NCBI RefSeq assembly: GCF_004135205.1
Contig: NZ_CP035490.1
Coordinates: 5,943,501 to 6,007,500, forward strand
Origin: Hahella sp. KA22
Lineage (GTDB): Bacteria > Pseudomonadota > Gammaproteobacteria > Pseudomonadales > Oleiphilaceae
DNA: 64,000 nt
Reading direction: 5' to 3'
The notes below the pieces were generated by a model. That model saw nothing but the letters and a program-made list of their open reading frames with translations. It was not told where the DNA came from and did no database searches. Position 1 is the first letter of the stretch; each line of letters starts with the position of its first letter. Positions 36,854 to 45,601 of the stretch are shown here, piece by piece. Both the position numbers and the translations under genes were made by a program.

Positions 36854-37909
36854 ATGTCAGATAACCCTATAGTTACCAAAACCCGATCCTTATACAGGAT
36901 TTTTATACTCTGCAGCCTGGCGTTTTTGAATGCCGCTTGTGGCGGCGGTGGAGGCTCTTCAAACGGTGAAAGCTCTTCCAGCGATGGCGATGGTTCGTCA
37001 GGGGGCTCGACGGGGCTTGAAGGCACGCTCATTTTTGAGAAAGTGGTCAACAAGATTCATCAGTACGATTTGGCGACTAACGAAGCAAAGGAAGTGTTGG
37101 AACTAGATGGCGTAATAGGCGTTGATGAGTCACAAAACCTGATATTTGTGGAAGATGACTTTCAGGTTGAGGGGGACGGAGTCAATTTTCGGGTAACCAC
37201 TCATACCATGGATCGTAATGGCAATGTCATTTCATCATTCGTCAAGCCAGGTAGTTTTACGCTCGACGTTGATCCCAAAGTCTCTCCAGATGGCAGCGTT
37301 ATCGCGATGTATTACGAACCGGAAAACCTGGGTATACCTGCGCTGGTTTTAGTGAACAGAAATGGCGACACGCTCCGCTATTATGAGGATCAACATTCCC
37401 ACATCAGAGCCTTTGACTGGTCACCTAGCGGCGTATTGTATATTGCCGAGGACGACTCGATTTATAAGGTTGATTTCCAGGTTGGGCCAGAAAAGCAGTT
37501 GGTGAGAAAGTTTAATGATAGCCATGTCTGGGACACCCTATCGATCAGTCCCAATGGAATGCAGGTGGCTTTCAGTATGAGTCAAACATCAATGACGCGG
37601 GGCAGCGGATATTTCGATTTATACGTCATGAATGTTGATGGAACTAATCTTAGAGTTATGGTGAACAACGAAGAGCACGATATCCACGGGGCCGCATGGT
37701 CACCTGATGGTAAGCATTTGGCCATTACTCGCGGAATCGATGCTCATGACGCAATCCAGCCCTGTCGCGGCGCGCTGTACATCATCAAAGCAACAGCGGC
37801 TAATCTGACTCTGGATGAGAACAGCCCTGACGTGATCTCCCTGGTCGATACGCTTGGTGATAGATTCTGTTCAAATCCCGCGTCCGTACCGATATGGGCG
37901 GATTGGTGA
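36854..37909 (+). CDS. Lipoprotein with TolB-like beta-propeller
   Basis: The start is ATG 36854 with an AAGGA site; an in-frame TTG at 36836 is less likely. It has 351 residues with a lipobox ending LNAAC, then Gly/Ser-rich linkers (GGGGGSS, SSSSDGDGSSGG). The rest is a beta-propeller with TolB/WD40-like blades: DPKVSPDGSVIAMYY, RAFDWSPSGVLYIA, LSISPNGMQVAFS and AAWSPDGKHLAITRG. Likely a surface or periplasmic binding platform; ligand unknown. Confidence 0.75.
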   Translation: MSDNPIVTKTRSLYRIFILCSLAFLNAACGGGGGSSNGESSSSDGDGSSGGSTGLEGTLIFEKVVNKIHQYDLATNEAKEVLELDGVIGVDESQNLIFVEDDFQVEGDGVNFRVTTHTMDRNGNVISSFVKPGSFTLDVDPKVSPDGSVIAMYYEPENLGIPALVLVNRNGDTLRYYEDQHSHIRAFDWSPSGVLYIAEDDSIYKVDFQVGPEKQLVRKFNDSHVWDTLSISPNGMQVAFSMSQTSMTRGSGYFDLYVMNVDGTNLRVMVNNEEHDIHGAAWSPDGKHLAITRGIDAHDAIQPCRGALYIIKATAANLTLDENSPDVISLVDTLGDRFCSNPASVPIWADW

Positions 37910-37932
37910 TTCTCTGAGGTACTTTTACGAAT

Positions 37933-37960
37933 AGGGCTGACACTTGAACGAGTCAGCCCT
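37933..37960. terminator. Bidirectional hairpin between lipoprotein gene and tpm
   Basis: A perfect 9-bp stem AGGGCTGAC/GTCAGCCCT with a 10-base loop between convergent genes. Confidence 0.6.
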
Positions 37961-37982
37961 GAGTGCTTCTGGGTGTCGAAGC

Positions 37983-38621
37983 TCACCTGCTCTCCAACAA
38001 CCAAACCGTCTCCGTCACTTCAGTCAGTTCTCTCAAGCCGCCTTCCACCCCAACCGTTGCAAGTGCTGTTAACGCATAGCTGTCGGCGTAGTGATGTTGG
38101 ACTTCTTCGGCACTTATCGAAAATGGAGGGCCGTCCATTTGGGTTTGATCGTACTGATAACAGAGCATGAGTTGGGGGGCGTTATTGGTGAGCGCCACTA
38201 GGTGTTTGGCGTAGCTGTCCCGCATGGGTTTTGGTAGCGCCACCAGGGCGGCGCGATCGTAGGTGGCGTCGACATGTCCTAGTGTTTCAACGGTTAGATC
38301 GAAGAAGTCGCCAACGATAATATCCAGATTCTCTGCACTGTAGTGTTTGCCGGCGGCGATTTCTGATATTGCAGGCGTCACGCCCAGTTCCTCGAAGAGC
38401 TGCTCGATGGCCATTTCGCTCAGCTCACAACCGACCACGGGATGGCCCTTTGAGAGCAGCCAGGAAATATCCAGGGTTTTACCGCACAGAGGTACAAAAA
38501 CGCGACTACCTTCGTCTAAATCAAGCCTGTCAAAGTTAGCGACCAGCTGTGGATTGGCATCGCTTTGGTGGAAGGGAGTATTGTTTTCCGCCCATCTTTC
38601 ATGCCAGAAATTTGCATCCAT
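37983..38621 (-). CDS. tpm: Thiopurine S-methyltransferase
   Basis: The start is ATG 38621 (MDANFWHERWAENNTPFHQ), with AGAGGA upstream; the open frame runs to 39143 but would cross the divergent promoter and merR. It has 212 residues, near the family norm of 218. SAM-binding segments are VFVPLCGKTLDISWL and VVGCELSEMAIEQLF, with VDATYDRAALVALP downstream. Bacterial TPMTs methylate thiopurines and also selenium and tellurium compounds. It is divergent from a MerR gene whose operator fits the tpm promoter. Confidence 0.94.
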   Translation of the reverse strand: MDANFWHERWAENNTPFHQSDANPQLVANFDRLDLDEGSRVFVPLCGKTLDISWLLSKGHPVVGCELSEMAIEQLFEELGVTPAISEIAAGKHYSAENLDIIVGDFFDLTVETLGHVDATYDRAALVALPKPMRDSYAKHLVALTNNAPQLMLCYQYDQTQMDGPPFSISAEEVQHHYADSYALTALATVGVEGGLRELTEVTETVWLLESR

Positions 38622-38704
38622 AATCATTCCTCTTGTAGCCGATAAAGGGACATCGCGCCGATATCTAACAAGACTGCGCGTTGCTCCTCTGAATGTGTGG
38701 AGAT

Positions 38705-38735
38705 AGCATACAAGCTCAAGTCGACTTGAGGTCAA
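38705..38735 (-). promoter_or_regulatory. MerR-type promoter and operator for tpm
   Basis: On the minus strand TTGACC (-35, 38735-38730) and TATGCT (-10, 38710-38705) are separated by 19 bp. The spacer contains most of the palindrome CTCAAGTCGACTTGAG (38715-38730). An over-long 19-bp spacer with a palindrome inside is the hallmark of MerR-family promoters. The box resembles the SoxR box, but the regulator lacks SoxR's four-cysteine motif. Confidence 0.75.
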
Positions 38736-38741
38736 GCATAA

Positions 38742-39188
38742 ATGCCCGACAGAAAAACCATGGATATCGGCGAGGTCGTCAAACTGTCCGGACTGCCCGC
38801 TTCCACCTTGCGTTTCTACGAAGAGAAACAGCTTATCCAGCCGATTGGGAGAAATGGCCTGCGTAGGATATATGACGCGGGTATTCTGCAAAGACTTGCG
38901 CTGATTTCCTTGGGACGCAACGCCGGATTTTCTCTGGAGGAAATCGCAGCCATGCTCACACCGAAAGGCGTTGATATCGACCGCAGGCGGCTCATTGCGA
39001 AAGCGGATGAAATTGACAGGCAGATACAGCGGCTTTCCGTCATGCGCGACGGCCTGCGTCACGCCGCAGAGTGTCCTGCGCCCAGCCATCTGGAATGTCC
39101 TACTTTTCTGCGTATTTTGAATGTGGTGGATAAGGCTCAGCAAAAGAAAATAGACAAAAATGGATCACAGCATTCCTGTGCGAGGTAA
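38742..39188 (+). CDS. MerR-family transcriptional regulator
   Basis: A 148-residue regulator with the MerR winged-helix start (MDIGEVVKLSGLPASTLRFYEEKQLI) and a coiled-coil dimer helix (IDRQIQRLSVMRDGLRHA). A C-terminal pair of cysteines in CPAPSHLECPTF could bind a metal or sense thiol reagents. It is divergent from tpm; its ATG is 11 bp from the palindrome, so it probably also represses itself. The inducer is unknown. Confidence 0.85.
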   Translation: MPDRKTMDIGEVVKLSGLPASTLRFYEEKQLIQPIGRNGLRRIYDAGILQRLALISLGRNAGFSLEEIAAMLTPKGVDIDRRRLIAKADEIDRQIQRLSVMRDGLRHAAECPAPSHLECPTFLRILNVVDKAQQKKIDKNGSQHSCAR

Positions 39189-39352
39189 ATAAATTTCGAA
39201 TTATGGCTTTAGCATTGCTCACTATTTTGCTCTGGCTTTCAGATATACAAATTATTCAGTCGCCTATGCAATGTGCATGATAGTGAAAGCAACGATCAGT
39301 CTTTATACTTATTATTTATCCTCACCACTGAAACGAATTTAGACTGTATAAA

Positions 39353-40216
39353 ATGGATTTATTCTTCATACCTTTTTTATTTTTTGCGGCGTACGTCGGC
39401 TATAAAAACCACAACCCTCACGCTCGCACCATGATCGGCGCACTACTAGGATTATGGCTTTTTACTGTTTCTCCTTATATCCACTTTTACTCAGAAACAT
39501 CTGCAAGCAGCTCAGTACTAAAATATTCCCTCCTATTCATCCCTCTTCTTCTTATTGTCGTAATCGGATTCACTCGCTTCGCCACCAAAGCAATATTTGT
39601 GCACAGCTCAATTAGCGTCATTCTCTTTATCGCCGGCTACTTGGTTTCCGCAGAGTTCGACAGGGAATTGAAAAGCGCAATTTCCCTGCACACGGGGTAT
39701 TTTGATGGACAGCCGCCATTCCGTCCTACCAGACAGTTTGACCAAAATGCGGGTGTTCACCATGACGCGACGCCAGGCATAACACTGTCCATTCCAGACG
39801 AATGGCGGGAAAATCATATGGAGTCGACAAACTCTCTATATTTCACTTTTTCACAGGACGATAAAATTCTGGCGGAGATAAGAGTGACTTGTATGCACTC
39901 ACAAGAGCTAACACTCCCTGAAATTGTCTTCAATCACTCAGGGGCGGAGTATAACCGGCTCGCTGAAAGCGCAGTGTGTTACAAGCAAGGAGATTTCCGG
40001 GCGTGTTTACTCAAAGAGAAGAAATCCCAAGATTGGGAAAAGCGCTGGCGCTGGATAGCCGCAAGCCAGCTTAGAGAGCAATTTGTGGCGTTGGATATGG
40101 TGCAATATGTTGAAGAGCCGTACTTTGGCCAAGTATTTGAGTATGTAATGTCCTCAATGAAACTTATTCCTCCCAGCAGCGAAGCCTGCCCACCAATTTC
40201 TATGAAGTGGCTCTAA
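39353..40216 (+). CDS. Hypothetical membrane protein
   Basis: A 287-residue protein, no recognised family. Four hydrophobic segments lie in the first 100 residues (about 3-16, 27-42, 56-75, 82-100), then a soluble C-terminal domain of about 180 residues that contains ITLSIPDEWRENHM and a stretch of aromatic residues. The soluble domain resembles small beta-rich PsbP-like modules only in general outline. Single gene, no clear operon partner. Confidence 0.55.
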   Translation: MDLFFIPFLFFAAYVGYKNHNPHARTMIGALLGLWLFTVSPYIHFYSETSASSSVLKYSLLFIPLLLIVVIGFTRFATKAIFVHSSISVILFIAGYLVSAEFDRELKSAISLHTGYFDGQPPFRPTRQFDQNAGVHHDATPGITLSIPDEWRENHMESTNSLYFTFSQDDKILAEIRVTCMHSQELTLPEIVFNHSGAEYNRLAESAVCYKQGDFRACLLKEKKSQDWEKRWRWIAASQLREQFVALDMVQYVEEPYFGQVFEYVMSSMKLIPPSSEACPPISMKWL

Positions 40217-40590
40217 CATGAAACATCCCACACCGCTTTGGACCACGCCAATAAAACTGATCCAAATCAGGACGTTTAATGGAAGCCAGTGCTACCTTTC
40301 CGGGTAATACAACTAAGGAAAAAATAACAATGAAAAATACAGATACGCCTCCCCCAAAGCATTACCTATAATTTATTCCTGGTCAGGAAAAACAACTTCA
40401 AACAAATAGAAAACCCACACATCTAATGGGTTAACACTTTCCTGCCAGACATTAATTTAAAATTAAAAAATCATAACCTCAAAAAAACAAACAACCCGCA
40501 TTTAATACGGATGAAGTTTAAAACAGCCATGGTATGTTGTAGCTCGACAAAATTTAATTAAAATATATTTTGCAATTAAAGGGAGTTATT
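40217..40590. other. AT-rich intergenic region upstream of the PEP-synthase-like gene
   Basis: About 370 bp, strongly A-rich on the plus strand, no gene. Its last 100 bp probably holds the promoter of the two-gene unit that follows. Confidence 0.35.
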
Positions 40591-42879
40591 GTGATTTATT
40601 CTTTTTCGTCACTACCAGAAGAAAAAACAGAGGTAGGCGGCAAGGCTTATATGCTGGCGATGATGACGCAAATGGGAATACGCGTCCCCGATGGTTTTAT
40701 CTTGGACGCCAAACCCAGCCAGGAAGAGCTTGCAACCATTTACCAAACATTAGGCGATAACTTTTGCGTCGCCGTACGCAGTTCCGCAACCGGAGAGGAT
40801 TCCAAAGAACACAGCTTCGCCGGGCAAAATTCCACGTTCCTGTTTATCAGAACACGGGAAGACCTGAACAACGCTATTAACAACTGCTTTGACTCTATTC
40901 TCAAGGAGTCTTCCACGACCTACCGCAAACACTTCCTCGGTTCCGCCAAAGCCGTCCCGATGAATGTCGTGATCCAGCAAATGATCGACGCCAAATACGC
41001 TGGGGTTTTCTTCACCAAAGATCCCAGAGATGAAGACAACGGCTGGCTGCTGGAATATATCAACGGCGTGGGAGAAGACCTTGTCTCCGGCAAAAAGACG
41101 CCCAGGCAGATCCATGAAAACAGCCACAGCGACGACATCAAACCGGAGCTGGTTGATGAGATCGTCAACGTGTCGCGACAACTGGAAGAAAAATATAACC
41201 AGGACTTTGATATCGAGTGGGCGATTGACGACAAGGACATCGTATACCTGTTGCAAGCCCGGCCCATCACCGCCAAGAATTCCATCTCGCAGATCAAGAA
41301 ATTCGGCCTGGAGGAGCTGGAGCGCCTGAAAACCCAGTACAGCAAAGACACCACCTGGGATGGACAAACCTTCGCCGAGCTTTCGATCAACCCGAGCATT
41401 TTCTCCACCGAGCTTTGGAGCGACTCGTTCAAGAAGAACGCCGCCTTCGATAAAGCGCTGCAGAAAATCGGCTATCTGGGCTTTCGCGACATGAAAGAAG
41501 GCGAGTCGATTCTGGATAACGTCTTTGGCAAGAATTACGTCAACCTCACACAACTGGCGCCGCTCTATTTCGGGCCCATGCCCTACTCCATCGAGCCGCT
41601 GCCCAGACCTCACCTGAAGTTCCATGTCTCCAAGATCAATCTGAAGACCATTCTCTACACTCCCAAGACCGTCTTCAAAATGGTCTCGGCGGGCCTGAGC
41701 GTGAACACGCACAGGAAAGAGTTCATCAATCTCGCCAGCAAGGATCTGATAAGTTTCTCCACCATCATGGACAGGCCAAATGATCTTAGCTACTACCAGA
41801 CCTGGAGCGACGACGACCTAAAAGGCCGCCTGCTGAAAGAGATGATCGTTTTCACCCGAGATACCCTGGTCTGGCCATACATTCTGATTTCCCTGACCGA
41901 GACCACGATTCAAACCCTGCACTCACTGTTGGCGAACATCTTTAACGATCAGAAAGCCGCGGAACTGATACGGCAATGGACCGGCAACGGCATTAGAACC
42001 GAAACCTTTGAGATGGGCCGCTATTTCAAAAAGGCCTGCGCCAAGCCTGAGTTACGGGGCATGTTTCTGGAAAAATACGGTCATCGCGGCCCTGGCGAAC
42101 TGGATCTGATATCCAAACGCTGGATCGAACTGGGTGAGGACGCCTTCTACGATCTCAGCGTGGAGGAATATGAAAAAGGCAAAAACAACCACACCTTTAT
42201 TGATGTCGAAGAAGAAATAAACCAGTTTAAAACCTTCAAAAAAACACTGGTTCTAGAAGAATGGCAGCTTCTGAAAGAGCTGCTGGAATTACGGGAAAAA
42301 TGGAAAATGGCGATCCTCAAACCCTTCGCCCATTTCCGCTACATCCTGCTGGAATTCGGCAAGCGCTATGAATTGCCTTCCAATGATATTTTCTGGTTGA
42401 ACGCGGAAGAAATCATCCGCTTCGATAAAGCCGCGTATGCATCGCGCATTGAAGAACGCAAACTCAAATCCAAGCTGTTCAAGCATTTCAATTTTTCCGC
42501 CGTCACCTCCATTCAGGAAATTGAGAATGTCCTGAATAACCAGCAACCACAGAACGATAACCTGAAAGGCGAAGGCATCTCTCCCGGGCTGGTCAAAGGA
42601 GAAGTGCTGGTCATCAACGATCCAAACAAATGGAAAAATATCAAATGGCCGGCGAACCCGATTGTAGTGGCGGAATCCACTGATCCAGGCTGGACGCCGA
42701 TCTTCACCAAGGCCAAGGGCATTATTGTTTCAAAAGGCGGCGTGCTGTCGCACTGCGCCATTGTTGCGAGAGAAATGGGAATTCCTGCTGTCAGTGGAAT
42801 CATCAACTGCCATAACAAATTTAAAGGAGGAGAGAATGTTTGGCTTGACGGAAATGATGGAACTATCCGCATCATCTAA
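40591..42879 (+). CDS. PEP-synthase/rifampicin-phosphotransferase-like enzyme
   Basis: The start is GTG 40591 (VIYSFSSLPEEKTEVGGKAY), 7 bp after AAAGGGAG; an upstream in-frame TTG is less likely. It has 762 residues. An N-terminal ATP-grasp domain (KAYMLAMM, VAVRSSATGEDSKEHSFAGQ, and WAIDDKDIVYLLQARPIT near 225-235) is followed by a central domain of about 400 residues with no close motif. A C-terminal swivelling phosphohistidine domain has GEGISPGLVKGEV and the catalytic His in GGVLSHCAIVARE. The domain order is that of rifampicin phosphotransferase; the substrate is set by the divergent middle domain and is unknown. The next gene overlaps its 3' end. Confidence 0.75.
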   Translation: MIYSFSSLPEEKTEVGGKAYMLAMMTQMGIRVPDGFILDAKPSQEELATIYQTLGDNFCVAVRSSATGEDSKEHSFAGQNSTFLFIRTREDLNNAINNCFDSILKESSTTYRKHFLGSAKAVPMNVVIQQMIDAKYAGVFFTKDPRDEDNGWLLEYINGVGEDLVSGKKTPRQIHENSHSDDIKPELVDEIVNVSRQLEEKYNQDFDIEWAIDDKDIVYLLQARPITAKNSISQIKKFGLEELERLKTQYSKDTTWDGQTFAELSINPSIFSTELWSDSFKKNAAFDKALQKIGYLGFRDMKEGESILDNVFGKNYVNLTQLAPLYFGPMPYSIEPLPRPHLKFHVSKINLKTILYTPKTVFKMVSAGLSVNTHRKEFINLASKDLISFSTIMDRPNDLSYYQTWSDDDLKGRLLKEMIVFTRDTLVWPYILISLTETTIQTLHSLLANIFNDQKAAELIRQWTGNGIRTETFEMGRYFKKACAKPELRGMFLEKYGHRGPGELDLISKRWIELGEDAFYDLSVEEYEKGKNNHTFIDVEEEINQFKTFKKTLVLEEWQLLKELLELREKWKMAILKPFAHFRYILLEFGKRYELPSNDIFWLNAEEIIRFDKAAYASRIEERKLKSKLFKHFNFSAVTSIQEIENVLNNQQPQNDNLKGEGISPGLVKGEVLVINDPNKWKNIKWPANPIVVAESTDPGWTPIFTKAKGIIVSKGGVLSHCAIVAREMGIPAVSGIINCHNKFKGGENVWLDGNDGTIRII

Positions 42880-44239
42880 TACCCTCAGCGAAGGTTATCA
42901 ATACGCTATAGTTCCAACGGTATTATTGCCCCTGGCCTTTTTGGGAACCGCCCTTAGTGTGGTAGCCACCTTTATAGCCGGAATGTTCGGCGTGAAGCTG
43001 AAAGCCGAAGGCCCCAAAAAGCTGCTGGAGCTGCTGCTCAAGCCGAAAGTGCTGTTGGCCGCGGCGGCGCTGAATCTGGCGATTTACGGCGGCTACCTTG
43101 GCGTTGATTACGTGAAAAACGGCCCCGTGCCGCAGGCGGTGCAGAAGTTCGCCAACTCGGACACCACCTATCACCAGAAAGCCAAACAGGGCGACCGGAC
43201 GCTTTGGCAACAGTCCCTGGAAAACGAAGGAGTGTTCGCGCGGGGGACTATTGTTGATGGCGAGCTTTTCTTCGGCACCAATGAAGGTTACTTATACGTC
43301 GCCGACGCCGACACTGGCACGATCAAAAACAAGCTGTTCTTCGGCAAGTTTCTCTCTCCCAGCCCCACTCTTTATAAGGGGTATCTATATTTTGGGGAAG
43401 GCTTGCATCAGTCTCACAGCATGGGCGTGTATAAGTTCGACCCGGAGAAAAAGCAGGTTGTTGCGCACTTCAGGACCAACGGCCACACAGAAATATTTCC
43501 CGTATTCACTAATGCCGATGGCAAGGATTACCTGCTGCAGACAGCGGGAGATGATGGCCTTTACGCTATTAATCCCGATACTATGGAAGAGATCTGGCAG
43601 TTCAAAGGCGGCCACATGGACGGCTTCGCGCTGGTGCAGGGCGACTACGTCTATATCGGCAGCGGCATTCCCAGAGAAGGCTTCAGCATCAACAGACCGT
43701 TCGCTTACAAATTGAACCTGAAAGACGGTTCTATCGTCTGGAAAAAAGAACTGCCTTTATCCGCCTGGTATGGTCCCGTTCAAGTAAAGGATGATGTCTG
43801 TTTTATCCAGGGCGAAATTCATATCGACACCCATGTCGGCGGTCTTTCTTGCTTCACCCAATCTGGAGAAAGAGCCCATTCTCTCGTCATCAATTACCCT
43901 GTCGTGGGCAAACCTATCGTTAAAAACGACACCATCTACTTCAATGACTACTACGGCAATCTGTACGCCTGGAACGCCATCAACAACAAACTTGAGTGGG
44001 AAATCGAGTCAGACATCAAAAAAGGCTCTTACTCCTCTCTACAATTCTATAACGACAAGGAAATCATCTACGCCAAACGCACCGGCGGCGTACTCATCAT
44101 CAACATGAAAAGCGGCGAAGTCCGGGAAAACGTAGACTTCGCCCAGGACGAACTCATCTACGCAGACCCCCTCGTCAAAGAAGACGCCTTCTACCTGTTT
44201 AGTATGAAGGGGAGTATTTATAAGTCGGCGAAGATATAG
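42836..44239 (+). CDS. Membrane-anchored PQQ-type beta-propeller protein
   Basis: The start is ATG 42836, which has a near-perfect AAAGGAGG site inside the end of the preceding gene (44-bp overlap). It has 467 residues. Two membrane helices (about 25-50 and 67-90) are followed by a PQQ-like propeller with repeated blades: GTIVDGELFFGTNEGYLYV, LQTAGDDGLYAINPDTMEEI, DYVYIGSGI and NDTIYFNDYYGNLYAWNAI. No dehydrogenase active-site motif is evident, so it may be a scaffold like BamB. The overlap implies translational coupling to the phosphotransferase-like enzyme. Confidence 0.7.
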   Translation: MFGLTEMMELSASSNTLSEGYQYAIVPTVLLPLAFLGTALSVVATFIAGMFGVKLKAEGPKKLLELLLKPKVLLAAAALNLAIYGGYLGVDYVKNGPVPQAVQKFANSDTTYHQKAKQGDRTLWQQSLENEGVFARGTIVDGELFFGTNEGYLYVADADTGTIKNKLFFGKFLSPSPTLYKGYLYFGEGLHQSHSMGVYKFDPEKKQVVAHFRTNGHTEIFPVFTNADGKDYLLQTAGDDGLYAINPDTMEEIWQFKGGHMDGFALVQGDYVYIGSGIPREGFSINRPFAYKLNLKDGSIVWKKELPLSAWYGPVQVKDDVCFIQGEIHIDTHVGGLSCFTQSGERAHSLVINYPVVGKPIVKNDTIYFNDYYGNLYAWNAINNKLEWEIESDIKKGSYSSLQFYNDKEIIYAKRTGGVLIINMKSGEVRENVDFAQDELIYADPLVKEDAFYLFSMKGSIYKSAKI

Positions 44240-44280
44240 GGGTTTGAGATAGTAATTAGTCCCTATTAGTCCCATCAAAG

Positions 44281-44322
44281 TAAGGCGAGAAGATATAAAA
44301 CTACGCTCGCCTTATCTTTATT
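44281..44322 (+). terminator. Terminator of the phosphotransferase/propeller unit
   Basis: A perfect 9-bp stem TAAGGCGAG/CTCGCCTTA with a 16-base loop and a T-rich tail. The rest of the 355-bp gap (to 44594) shows no gene. Confidence 0.7.
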
Positions 44323-44594
44323 GTCTTGTAAGGAATTTATCCGGACGAGACGACGAAGAGCCACATTCCAATATCATAACCATTTCTGTAGAAACCTCTC
44401 CCGGACTAGTCCACATAGGCAAACTAAATCTGATTGCGCCAGTAAATCATAGATGTTTTACTTTAAGTCGATTCGTTATACGAGACGGAGCCCTTTCTAT
44501 GGAATAAAAGTGAGATAACAGGAGGATCAATGCTATACCGTTCTGTCATTGAGTTCTTTGGCATCGTCTCAGATCTAAACAAAAGTAAAGAAAT

Positions 44595-44837
44595 ATGGTT
44601 TTGGGAGCTAAAATAGTGCGTAAACAACTCGTATTTACCGCCACAATTTCTATCTTCAGCTTCGCTGCCAATTTTTTGATATTTATATTTAGCTACAACC
44701 TTCTGGCGACTCCATTTTTGCATGAAGAACAACGAGCTGATAACGCAGACTATATAATGAGCGTTACATTATCACTCTTTCTCGTCACATCGATCATAAC
44801 CTGCATAGCTGTATACTTAGCTGCGCGCAGAAAGTGA
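44595..44837 (+). CDS. Small membrane protein, hypothetical
   Basis: An 80-residue protein with two membrane helices (about 13-36 and 52-75) joined by a short charged loop (HEEQRADNAD) and ending in AARRK, so the C-terminus is probably cytoplasmic. No family recognised and no strong ribosome site; the start could also be GTG 44616. Base composition is AT-rich. Confidence 0.45.
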   Translation: MVLGAKIVRKQLVFTATISIFSFAANFLIFIFSYNLLATPFLHEEQRADNADYIMSVTLSLFLVTSIITCIAVYLAARRK

Positions 44838-44911
44838 ATTTTTAGTAGAAAATCAAGTTAAGCTGAATTTGAGACCCCTAGCAGGGAATAAAAAATTAGC
44901 AAGGAGCCGTT

Positions 44912-45514
44912 TTGACCAAACTTCATAAAGGCATATCACAGGAAGAATTCGAGAACGGGTATTTCTACGCCACGGAATTAAAAGAGTTCGCCCAGTCCCT
45001 GGGGATCAAAACCGGTTCGTTACGCAAGAACGAAATTGAGCAGCATATTAAATCTCATTTGTTCGGCGTCGATCAGGGCGAGCTGCCAAAGAACGTCGCT
45101 AATCGGCAGGCCAGCGGCGCTCGCGATAAACTGGCGGCGGACTCCTTCGTCGTTAACTACGTCAGCGATAAAGCCACCAAAGCGTTTTTGCGTGAGGAAA
45201 TCGCCAAGCGCGATCCGCAACTGAAAGACAAATCCGGTCAGTGGTATTGGCTGAATGACTGGCGCAAGGCGCAGATCGGCGCCAACCAGCGCATCACTTA
45301 TCAGGATCTGGTGGATAAGCTGTTCCAGTTAATGACGACGCCTGGAAAGTTGCCGCGCATTCCCTCAACTCGCTTCAACAACTTTATTACCGACTTCCTG
45401 GCGGACCCAGCAAATATGAGCGCAACAAGGGCAGACGCCATGGCGGCCTGGGAGACGCTCAAAGTCATGCCTACGCAGAAAACCTATCAAGCTTACAAAC
45501 AGAGCAAAGGCTAA
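44912..45514 (+). CDS. SAP-domain protein (DUF6434-like)
   Basis: A 200-residue protein starting at TTG 44912, 5 bp after AAGGAG; no ATG fits. Residues 15-50 form a SAP-like helix-extended loop-helix (ELKEFAQSLGIKTGSLRKNEIEQ split by a loop), a fold that binds nucleic acid. The C-terminal part (FNNFITDFLADP, ATRADAMAAWETLK) matches small proteins annotated as SAP/DUF6434 family. Molecular role unknown. Confidence 0.65.
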   Translation: MTKLHKGISQEEFENGYFYATELKEFAQSLGIKTGSLRKNEIEQHIKSHLFGVDQGELPKNVANRQASGARDKLAADSFVVNYVSDKATKAFLREEIAKRDPQLKDKSGQWYWLNDWRKAQIGANQRITYQDLVDKLFQLMTTPGKLPRIPSTRFNNFITDFLADPANMSATRADAMAAWETLKVMPTQKTYQAYKQSKG

Positions 45515-45601
45515 ACGCCTGGGCGGAGTGGCGCGAAAATAACTATCCTGAATAGAATCCACCCCGCATTACCAATGTGAAGCAGCCGCCCAGGAGACAC
45601 G

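Noticed and set aside
38622..39143. Upstream extension of the tpm open frame
   Set aside because: It crosses the divergent MerR promoter and lies antisense to merR; the protein family begins at ATG 38621.
44463..44732. An 89-codon minus-strand frame overlapping the small membrane gene
   Set aside because: No motif; the plus-strand frame has two clean membrane helices and is the better candidate.
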